Part shown: in pieces, positions 52,467 through 60,500 of the stretch | How positions within the stretch are numbered: position 1 is the first letter of the stretch | Layout: each line of letters begins with the position of its first letter | NCBI GenBank assembly: GCA_943913645.1 | Contig: CALTYZ010000006.1 | Coordinates: forward strand, 37,004-101,003 | Length of the DNA stretch: 64,000 bases | From: an uncultured Corynebacterium sp. | GTDB lineage: Bacteria; Actinomycetota; Actinomycetes; Mycobacteriales; Mycobacteriaceae | Direction: 5' to 3' | The notes under the pieces: generated by a model | Told to the model about the DNA's origin: nothing | The model's database searches: none | The model's input: only the letters and a program-made list of their open reading frames with translations | Made by a program: the position numbers and the translations under genes

Positions 52467-52495
52467 AGATTACGACTGTTTATGACGCTTGTCAA
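52467..52495 (-). promoter_or_regulatory. Promoter of pilus cluster 2
   Basis: The perfect -35 TTGACA (52490-52495), 17-bp spacer and -10 TAATCT (52467-52472) lie on the minus strand. Transcription would start near 52460, giving a leader of about 225 nt before the pilin ATG. Confidence 0.8.
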
Positions 52496-52885
52496 CAGAA
52501 CTTCATGGCAACTGTAAGCAATTTGCCAGATTTCCTGCGGGTATTCTGAGAGAAGTTTTTTTCACCCCCGGCACCCCCTTACGTGCGAAGGCCTTAATGT
52601 ATATCCCCTGCTTATCGCATGCTCAGCTGCGGGTGTTACACGCTTGAGTTGAGCGATTTGCTGCTACTGGCGAGTACTGAATGGCAGATTCGTGGGCGGT
52701 CGTCTGCTCATTTAATGACGACTGCCTGTGAGTTTGAGTTTAGATTTCCGACGTTTATCTGCGGACTTTAACTGTGAATTACTTTACAAGTGTCGGATTC
52801 TTGATTGACGTTTATGGTTCAAGCTTTGCGCCTCTCGCGTTGGAAGGAATCAACCAACCCACCCGCGCAACTGCCTCCAAGCGCC
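52496..52885. other. Non-coding region upstream of pilus cluster 2 promoter
   Basis: A/T-richer sequence without a supported gene. A plus-strand frame at 52774-53061 has no ribosome site and runs through the neighbouring terminator. Confidence 0.5.
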
Positions 52886-52934
52886 AAAAAACCCGGGTGA
52901 AAAACCCCACATATGTGAAGTCTCTCACCCGGGT
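52886..52934 (-). terminator. Intrinsic terminator of the GH16-like gene
   Basis: On the minus strand ACCCGGGTGA (from 52934) pairs with TCACCCGGGT, followed by a run of T (52890-52886). It lies 45 nt after the stop at 52979. Confidence 0.85.
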
Positions 52935-52978
52935 CGCAGGTGGTGGTCGCAGGTGGTGCGTTACAAACCGGTCAACAA

Positions 52979-54205
52979 CTAGCAGAATCCGCCCATATCA
53001 CCCGGCCAGCCCATCCTGCACAGCACGCCAAAGCCAAGCTCACGAAGCTTGTAGCGGATAGTGTTCGACTCCGGGACAGGGTTGATGAACGCATCTGCAC
53101 GGCCCGCCGGACGGATCGCCTCACCACCACCAGCGCCAACAGCAGCATCTCCCGAACCGGGGCCACCAGCCCTAGCTGTGTCGGCTGCCGCAGGTGCGGG
53201 CAGCGGGTGGGTGCCCGACGGCGGTTGGGTTGGCGCCCCCATCGAGCCAATCGACGGTGCGTAGCCAAACTTGTGGAAGATGATTTCATCCGGTTTGGCG
53301 CTGGTGTGGGCACGGCGGTTGGTCGGTGTCGTCCACAAATTGATCCGCAGCTGCTGGGTACCAGTATCGCGGGGGATTCGGGTGGTGGAGTAGACGTCAG
53401 AAAGCACGCGGCCCTCTGCTGTTTTGGTGACCACCCGCAGCCAATCCTGCTCCCACTCGGCGATAGTGGTCAGGCGCTGGGGCCCTGCGGGAATGTCAAA
53501 CTGGCCGATGACGTAGCTGTTGGGGCGCCACGGCCGCCGCTCATCGGGGTAGTAGGTCACGCCGCCGTGTGGCAGTTTGCGGTCGACGCTGCCCCACCGG
53601 CTGATCTCAATGAAGTCGATCTCGGTGGAGCCGTCGCCGTTTTCATGGACTTCGTCGACTTTATTCAGTTCCATTTCGGCCATGTCGTAGGGGAAAATGC
53701 CGAGGACGTTGTGCGGGTCCATCGCATTGAAATCCGCCGAATACTCAAAGGTGTAAGTGCCGTAACCGGTGGATTTCACGGCGTTGATCTCCACCCCACC
53801 CCCAATGCCTTCACTGCGGATGGAAAGGTCACCGTTGGGCAGTACCTTCGCCCCATTGACCCATTTTTGTTTCCCGTCGGAGGGGTCTTTGGCCTGGGGA
53901 TCGCCCCAGTCAATCACGCCGTGCGTTTGGCGCACGCCCCATTGAAAACCTGACCAGTCAAAGGTGGGAAAACCGTAACTGGAGGAAAAACGCTGCCCTG
54001 TGCGCTCGATATGCGCCGGCATTTCGGCTTGGGCGGTTACCGGGGCAATCACGCTTGTCGACGCCACCGCCGCCACCATCAGCGCCCCCACAACCCGCAT
54101 CACACCACTGCGGCGTGTGGTGTGGGCAGGACGGATACGCAGTGGGCTCGGGGTTTGTCGGTTGTTGTGGGGGTTGTTTGGGCTGTTCATGGTCAACTTC
54201 AGCAA
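52979..54205 (-). CDS. Secreted GH16-like glycoside hydrolase
   Basis: The 408-aa protein starts at TTG 54205, 6 nt after GGAGG; an ATG five codons later is the alternative. The N-terminus has a basic stretch (HTTRRSGVMR) and a hydrophobic segment ending APVTAQAE. The mature domain contains EIDFIEISRWG, which fits the GH16 active-site pattern ExDxxE. It is preceded by GTYTFEYSADFNAMDPHNVLGIF and followed by WEQDWLRVV, as in laminarinase/licheninase folds. After residue 310 comes a Pro/Ala/Gly linker and a short Cys-containing end (VLCRMGW, GGFC). A polysaccharide hydrolase or transglycosylase is likely; its substrate is unknown. Confidence 0.75.
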   Translation of the reverse strand: MLKLTMNSPNNPHNNRQTPSPLRIRPAHTTRRSGVMRVVGALMVAAVASTSVIAPVTAQAEMPAHIERTGQRFSSSYGFPTFDWSGFQWGVRQTHGVIDWGDPQAKDPSDGKQKWVNGAKVLPNGDLSIRSEGIGGGVEINAVKSTGYGTYTFEYSADFNAMDPHNVLGIFPYDMAEMELNKVDEVHENGDGSTEIDFIEISRWGSVDRKLPHGGVTYYPDERRPWRPNSYVIGQFDIPAGPQRLTTIAEWEQDWLRVVTKTAEGRVLSDVYSTTRIPRDTGTQQLRINLWTTPTNRRAHTSAKPDEIIFHKFGYAPSIGSMGAPTQPPSGTHPLPAPAAADTARAGGPGSGDAAVGAGGGEAIRPAGRADAFINPVPESNTIRYKLRELGFGVLCRMGWPGDMGGFC

Positions 54206-54578
54206 AACGATCCTCCAATCCGCACCAAGATAGGACGGGTCGAAATGGGAGGGGGCACATTACGATCAGCGTTTGGCAGCGATCCGACACACCAGCCTGA
54301 ACGACCAGCTAGACAAGCCGCTTTCTGGCTTCACCACACCTTGTGCTCGTGCGGATCTTGAGTCTGGCATTTTCGGTCTGACATCAGATTGGCGTCGGCG
54401 CTGACGTAGCCGGCGTCAAACCCCCCGGGGCTTACATCGGATTGTAACCCTACCAAGCTTGGGGCACTTTCACGCCCGCCTTCCAATCCAGATTGATTTT
54501 GCGGTCATTCGTCTGCACAACCGCTCCTCCAAACTCGCCTTATGCGGCATTTCTTATCCCTAGTTGAGGATACTCACA
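54206..54578. other. Gap between GH16-like gene and excisionase-like remnant
   Basis: No gene, RNA or clear regulatory site is visible. Short minus-strand frames after 54578 could be toxin residue but show no family match. Confidence 0.4.
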
Positions 54579-54815
54579 CTAATCGGCGAGCGGGCCAAAC
54601 GTCTCCAATTCGACCTGCCGAAGCCGTTCGAAGGCATCGCTTTTCGCTTTTGCGCGGTCCCTTTTGAAGCTCAGTACATCGTCGCGCTTGAAGCGCGTAT
54701 GGGATCCCACTTTGAACGAGGGGATCCTGCCTTGATTTGCCCACTTCATTAACGTCGGACGGGATACGCCGATAACGTCAGCGGCGAAACTCCCGCAATC
54801 TAGCGCTGCAGCACG
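54579..54815 (-). pseudogene. Truncated excisionase/antitoxin-type HTH protein
   Basis: The minus-strand frame reads DCGSFAADVIGVSRPTLMKW, then ANQGRIPSFKVGSHTRFKRD and DVLSFKRDRAKAKSDAFERL, a typical excisionase-family helix-turn-helix with wing. It is open upstream to 54815, inside the end of purA. It has no start codon ahead of the HTH, so the N-terminus has been lost. In intact antitoxins of this type about 40-70 further residues precede the HTH, and a PIN toxin often follows. None is seen here. Confidence 0.6.
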
Positions 54816-56089
54816 TCATGGCGCACGATGGTTTGATCGCGCCCCGGGCCCACCCCGATATAGGAAATCGGTGCGCCGGAGAGTTCTTCTAAGCGCAGCA
54901 CGTAATCGCGCGCCTTGGGCGGTAGCTCTTCAAAGCTGGTGCAGCCGGTGATGTCCTCGTCCCAGGCGGGCATGGTTTCAAAAATGGGTTCGGCGTGGTG
55001 GAACTGGGATTGGGTCAGCGGCATGTCATCAAAACGCGTGCCGTCCACATCATAGGCAACGCACACGGGGATTTCCCCGATGCCGGTGAGTACGTCAAGT
55101 TTGGTTAAGAACAGGTCGGTGAACCCGTTGACGCGGGAGGCGTAGCGCGCGATGACGGAGTCGTACCAGCCGCAGCGGCGGCGCCGACCGGTGTTGACAC
55201 CCACTTCCCCGCCGACTTCTTGCAGGTAGTCGCCCCACTTGTCGAAGAGTTCTGTGGGGAACGGCCCAGCCCCGACACGTGTGGTGTATGCCTTGATAAT
55301 CCCCAGCACCCCGGTGATGCGGGTCGGTCCGATGCCTGCGCCCACGCACGCCCCGCCGGCGGTGGGGTTTGAGGAGGTGACAAACGGGTAGGTGCCGTGG
55401 TCAACGTCGAGCATGGTGGCCTGCCCGCCCTCCATGAGCACGTGTTTGCCCTCATCGAGGGCGGTGTTGAGGGTGAGGGGGGCGTCAATAATCATGGGTT
55501 TGAGCCGCTCGGCGTAGCTCATGAAGTAGTCCATGACCGCATCAACCTCGATGGCGTTGCGGTTGTACATTTTGACCAGCATCTGGTTTTTCACGTCCAG
55601 GGCTGATTCGATTTTTTGGCGCAGGATGGATTCATCGAAAATGTCTTGGACGCGCAGGCCTACGCGGGCGACTTTGTCGGCGTAGGTGGGTCCGATGCCG
55701 CGCCCAGTGGTGCCGATTGCGCGTTTGCCTAGGAAGCGTTCCTGCACCCGGTCAAGCGTTTGGTGGTAGGGGGCGACCATGTGCGCGTTGGAGGAAATAC
55801 GCAGGCGAGACGCGTTCGCGCCGCGGGCTTCCAGCCCGTCAATTTCTGCAAACAGCGCTTCTAAGTTGACAACAACGCCGTTGCCGAGGATCGGCGTTGC
55901 GTTTTCGCTGAGCACCCCGGCGGGCAACAGTTTCAGCTCGTATTTCTCCCCACCGACAACAACAGTGTGCCCTGCGTTGTTCCCACCGTTGGGTTTGACC
56001 ACGTAGTCAACTTTCCCGCCGAGAATGTCTGTGGCTTTGCCTTTCCCCTCGTCGCCCCATTGGGCGCCCACGATGACAACGGCCGACAT
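54800..56089 (-). CDS. purA: Adenylosuccinate synthetase
   Basis: The 429-aa protein is of standard length. It contains GAQWGDEGKGK (GTP-binding/catalytic loop), GGNNAGHT, TGRGIGPTYADK, EGGQATMLDVDHGTYPFVTSSN, and the C-terminal TRTRRRCGW-like segment (NTGRRRRCGWYD) with the IMP-binding arginine. It joins IMP and aspartate using GTP in the AMP branch of purine synthesis. The ATG at 56089 is preceded by AAAGGAGTGG. The purine link with the PurT-like gene 40 kb away suggests the two once lay closer together. Confidence 0.97.
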   Translation of the reverse strand: MSAVVIVGAQWGDEGKGKATDILGGKVDYVVKPNGGNNAGHTVVVGGEKYELKLLPAGVLSENATPILGNGVVVNLEALFAEIDGLEARGANASRLRISSNAHMVAPYHQTLDRVQERFLGKRAIGTTGRGIGPTYADKVARVGLRVQDIFDESILRQKIESALDVKNQMLVKMYNRNAIEVDAVMDYFMSYAERLKPMIIDAPLTLNTALDEGKHVLMEGGQATMLDVDHGTYPFVTSSNPTAGGACVGAGIGPTRITGVLGIIKAYTTRVGAGPFPTELFDKWGDYLQEVGGEVGVNTGRRRRCGWYDSVIARYASRVNGFTDLFLTKLDVLTGIGEIPVCVAYDVDGTRFDDMPLTQSQFHHAEPIFETMPAWDEDITGCTSFEELPPKARDYVLRLEELSGAPISYIGVGPGRDQTIVRHDVLQR

Positions 56090-56368
56090 GTACCACTCCT
56101 TTAGTAGGGGTATGTGGGGTGCAACCGCGCATATTGTACCCGCGCACGTGCTCGGCTCTGCTCTTGGGCGTTAGCTTGTCGACGCCCCCTTCCCCTCCAA
56201 CCCCACCATTTTCAATGGAATACCAGCAGTGCTGGAATTAAACGCGCGTCTTATGGATGCCCCGCAAGCGCAGTTTATTCTGTCGCCATAGAGTAGAAGC
56301 GCAGGAGAACAAAGGGCCCGCAGCAGCCCATCGGGCATACTGCGGGCCACTCAGTTCGGCTGTGCTAC

Positions 56369-56599
56369 TTAAATTCCGTAAGAGTCAGTCGGATTTTGGA
56401 TCGCAGACTGGTCGGCCAATTTGCGGTAAGTTCGGATCGAGGCCAGTGCAGCTATCAGTCCTGATACAGTTATCACGATGGCAAATTCAACCGGACCAAT
56501 AGCCCACCCCACCTTGCCTGTTAATACCATCACGATAGATCCGAGCAGGAAGAACGTGATGATAAAAACGACGGCAGCCCCAAGATGCGGTTTCATCAT
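56369..56599 (-). CDS. Small membrane protein with two helices
   Basis: The 76-aa protein starts MMKPHLGAAVVFIITFFLLG. It has two hydrophobic segments (about 8-28 and 33-55) and a soluble tail (RTYRKLADQSAIQNPTDSYGI). Its ATG overlaps the stop of the upstream gene by one base (TAATG), so it is translationally coupled to the secreted protein halves at 56599-57211. I do not recognise a family. The size and coupling would suit a small accessory or immunity-type protein, but that is inference only. Confidence 0.55.
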   Translation of the reverse strand: MMKPHLGAAVVFIITFFLLGSIVMVLTGKVGWAIGPVEFAIVITVSGLIAALASIRTYRKLADQSAIQNPTDSYGI

Positions 56600-57033
56600 T
56601 ACTCTCCGTGGGTGTGCGAGTAGCTAGCGCGCTTATAGAGGTTGAACGTGTTGTGAGGGTACACGACACCTATTTGACCCCATACCGGAACTACGTTCTT
56701 CACCATGTACACGTGCTTCGCATAACCTTGAGCGCCCGTCTCGGTCGTCGCTTCAATTTCGCCTCCGATTTCGGCAGTGCTGGCGACATTTGCGAAGGTG
56801 GTCTTTAAGCCCGAGACCGAAGTAACCTTTCGAGCATTCCAGCAGTAATTGACGGAAGTCGTCATGTCGAAGTACGTGAATCCCAACACGGTTTTCGCAT
56901 GGTGGGTCCCGGTCGCTGTACGGCAACCCCGAGCCGGTCCTTGCGCTGCGGGGGCAGCCAACTCGACGTTTTCACCGAAGTCGCGGTAGTCCGGAGTGAC
57001 CGCCGCGAGTTCAGGATACTCGGCAACTAGCAT
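56599..57033 (-). CDS. Second half of a secreted protein, or coupled small protein
   Basis: The 144-aa frame starts at the ATG at 57033, one base after the preceding frame's TGA. The sequence MLVAEYPELAAVTPDYRDFG leads to CRTATGTHHAKTVLGFTYFD, SVNYCWNARKVTSV and a long Thr/Glu/Val-rich beta region ending VYPHNTFNLYKRASYSHTHG. It has two cysteines and no signal peptide of its own, yet looks extracytoplasmic. The simplest reading is that it is the C-terminal half of the signal-bearing frame upstream, separated by a frame change. Coupled translation of two proteins is the alternative. Confidence 0.55.
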   Translation of the reverse strand: MLVAEYPELAAVTPDYRDFGENVELAAPAAQGPARGCRTATGTHHAKTVLGFTYFDMTTSVNYCWNARKVTSVSGLKTTFANVASTAEIGGEIEATTETGAQGYAKHVYMVKNVVPVWGQIGVVYPHNTFNLYKRASYSHTHGE

Positions 57034-57034
57034 C

Positions 57035-57211
57035 TCAGGCCTCAGCATCAGAGAGGGGTCCCGTGAAACCCTTTTCGACAACCTGGACCACTTCGGCCGG
57101 GTACTGGTCCTTAGGCTTGATCTCCGGGAGCGCCTCCTGAGCCGACGAGGGCGCTGTAGCTGTTAACCCGATAATTAAAGCCGAAACTACGGCAACCAAT
57201 TTGCTTTTCAT
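57035..57211 (-). CDS. Signal-peptide-bearing N-terminal half of the split secreted protein
   Basis: The 58-aa frame starts MKSKLVAVVSALIIGLTATA at 57211, with GGGAGGGAGT 4 nt upstream. The signal peptide ends SSAQEA, followed by LPEIKPKDQYPAEVVQVVEKGF and then a TGA at 57035. The next gene's ATG lies one base away. If joined by a one-base shift the product would be about 200 aa, fully secreted, with the small membrane protein as its partner. A TATAAT on the minus strand (57314-57319) may be the -10 of this operon. Confidence 0.55.
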   Translation of the reverse strand: MKSKLVAVVSALIIGLTATAPSSAQEALPEIKPKDQYPAEVVQVVEKGFTGPLSDAEA

Positions 57212-57476
57212 GGATACTCCCTCCCTTAACCCACACTCTCTATGATGGCATTTGACATGCGTAGCCTCGGGATGATCGTTCACAAACGACGTTAAATTAA
57301 GAAATATTATTGAATTATATTAATCTTACCTGTGCAAATTTGGACGTGGTCATGAACTCGCAAGTCGCTATCTCGGACCACGATGTACTTTGATCGAGAT
57401 CAGACCCGCCTATCGGCTAGGTAATCAGATAGCGGGAATTGGCTACAGTGATGCGACTGTTGGGCATCAGCTGATG

Positions 57477-57568
57477 TTGACGCACAAACCCGGCAACGCC
57501 GGCCCCTCGCTATACGGGGCCGGCGTTGCCGGGTTTTACTTCTCCGGGATAAGCCGGAGTTGTGCGTC
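57477..57568. terminator. Nested perfect hairpin, bidirectional terminator
   Basis: The inner stem of about 20 bp (AACCCGGCAACGCCGGCCCC at 57487-57506 with its complement near 57516-57535) is followed by TTTT on the plus strand. The outer arms TGACGCACAA (57477-57486) and TTGTGCGTCA (57559-57568) are also perfect complements. The hairpin ends just after the surface protein stop at 57576. Confidence 0.7.
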
Positions 57569-57575
57569 AGCAGAC

Positions 57576-60500
57576 TTACTTGTCAGCTGGTTTTGCCTCA
57601 TCCGAAGGCTTTGCCTCAGCGGACGGCGTTCCCGTGCTGGTTTTCACACTGCTGCCGTACCGGTTGTTCTGCTTGGAGGAACCGGGCTTGACTGAGCCAC
57701 CCTCGAGCGCACCCTCAATTTCATCAATTGAGGAGCCGTTACCTGGGGTACAGGCAGAAGCGATCGAAGCGGCTGCGGTGATACCGATGATCAGCGCTGC
57801 CAGTGCGGAACCAACCTGTGCGGTGCTCAGACCGAACTGGCGAAGCGTCGCATCAAGCTGTGCAGACATGCGGGCTGCCTCCGGGTTGAAGACACCCAGC
57901 TGGCGCTGCAGCTCGGAGTTCGCGCGCTGGATCTGGTTGGAGACCTGCTCCACAACCGGGGTCAGACCCGGGATCGACATCGACATTGCGAGGCCAAGCG
58001 GAACCAGAGCGATCAGCGGCAAACCGAAGCCCACAGAGACCGCGATGCAGCGGTTGCGCTCGTCATCGGTCAGGCTGGAGCCGTCACGAACCGGTGCGGT
58101 CAGCTCGACGTTGATGGTGTCGATGACCTTGCCGTTCTTGTCCTTGACTTCGACGGTGACCTTGTCACCCTTCTTTGCTTCCGGCTTCGGCGTCACGGTA
58201 ATCGAGCCGTCCGGGTTGAGCTTCGCGTCAGCCGGGCCATCGGTTACCGTGACGGTGGTACCAGGCTGGACCTTTCCAGACTCAGGGGTCTTCGGGATGT
58301 CGACCGGCTTATTAGCTGGGGTCTTGGTGTCGTTCCAGTCCGGGTGCGGATCAACAGTCACGGTAATCGTGTCGATGACCTTGCCGTTCGGATCCTTGAC
58401 CTTGACCACAACCTCGTCACCTGGCTTGGCGTCATCGTTCGGGGTCACCGTGATGGTGCCGTCCGGCTTCAGCTCAGCCTTACCTGGACCCTCCACCTCA
58501 ACCGTGGTGCCGTCCTTGACCGGGCCACCCGTGTTCGGGATATCGACCGGGGTATCGGGAGTGGTGCTTGTGTCATCCCAGTTCGGCTTCTTATCCGCGT
58601 CGGTGACCGTCACCGTGAACTCATCGGTGTCCTTCGACCCATCCGGGTAGGTGACCTCTACCGGAACGGTGACCTTGTCATCCTTCTTGGCATCAGCCGG
58701 TGGAGTGACCTTGATCGTCTCACCGTCGGGCTGCAGCTCAACCTTCCAGCCATCAACCTCCGACGGAACCGTGACCTTGGAGCCCTCAGGTAGCTTGTCA
58801 CCCATGTTCGGCACGTCAACAGGCTCGCCTGGCTTGGTAGAAGTGTCCTTCCAGTCCGGGGTGGTCTCGTCCGCGATGGTCTTCGGCGGGTCATTCTGAT
58901 CGTTCGGATCAAGTGGGTTCTTGCAGTCCTTGATCTCGGTCTCGTTATCGACACCGTCGCCATCCCAGTCGTTGCTTTCCGCAAGCGGCTTGCCGTTCTT
59001 GTCAACCAAGGTGAACTTGACCGGAATATTGTCCTGCTTGATGGTATCGGTGTAGGTCGCGTTGACCGTCGACTCCGCAGAGAACAACGGCTTTAGCTTG
59101 TCGATGATCGCCTGCACCTGCTCATCGGTGAAGGACTCGCCAGGCTTGCACTCGTCGCTGCCGAGGGTGTTCTTACGCTCATCCTCGTAGCGCTGCTTCA
59201 GCTTGTCCCAGCTGGCTTTACCGGTGACCTCACCAGACTTCGCGTCGGGGTCAGAGATGTCCCACAGACCGTCGTGGGTTTCCTTCTTCTCTCCTTGGGC
59301 GTAGGTGGTGCCATCAGGCAGGGCATCCTTGCCGACGCTCTTCGGCGTCGCCTTGATATCAGTATCCGGCTGGCCCTTCGCCTCGTCGTAGGCGACCTTG
59401 TAGTCGTTGGAAACCGTCGGGTTCTTCGTTACCTCGATTGGGGCATAGATGGTTTCTTTGCTCCCATCCGGGTAGGTAACCAGGACCGGTACCTTGTACT
59501 CGCCAAGCGGAGCATCGTCTTTCGGCGTGACAACGATGGAACCATCCTCGTTGACCTTCAGCTCACCCGGGAACTCATCGATCGGGTTGTTGTCAGGGCC
59601 GATAACCTTGGTTTCTGGGCTATCTGGCTTGGTGAACTTCGTGCCCTCTGGAAGGTCTTTACCGTCCTTGTCTTTCGGGGCGGGGACAGTGGTCTCCTGG
59701 CCTTGCGGAGCAGGGGTTTTCTCGTACTCCGGTTCGAACTCAGAGTTCTGCTTTGCAGCCACGATGAAGGAGTCGGCTGCGATGTCGTTTTTGTCGGTCG
59801 CGGTGCCGTTGACGAGGTATGCGGTGTAGATGGTGCCTGGCTCAGCGTCATCAGGAACCCTGAATGTCGCACACTCACCAAGGCTGCCGTTGACAATCTT
59901 GCACTGATCAGGGCCACCCTTGACGATGTTTCCGTTCGGATCACGCCATTCGATCCAGCTATCAAGCGGGGGCAGAGTGCCATAGAGCTCGAGCTTCGCC
60001 TCATCGCCCGGAGCCGCCGGGCGATCAGAGGTGTCATAGTTAGTGATCTCGAGATAAGCGTCGTATCCAGGCAGTGTAGCGAACGCAATGGAGGTCAGCT
60101 TATTACCGACAGTGGTCGGGCCGTTGACGACCGGGCTTTGCACGTTGTTCGGGTCACCCGGACGGAGCGTTTCGAAGACTCGCGGGTTGTGGAACTGTGG
60201 CACCATCCACGGGCTGTAGCCACCAATTGGATTGCCCTTCTCATCAAGGACGCCCATCCAGATATCGTCGATACTCGACGCGAGCCCATCTGGAATGGCC
60301 CCCTCCGGCAGCTGAATGGTGTATTGACCGTCTTTGTTGGTCTTGGTGTGGTACGTGTAGGCGATCGCCTCTGGATGCTCCTTGAGGAACTGCATAGCAG
60401 CTTCAGTGCGCTGTTCCTCTGGCAGGGAGTTGACCACTTTGTCGTATTCGGCGAAGCCTTCCGGCGTCAGTTTGGAGAAAACGACGGTTGCATCCGAGAA

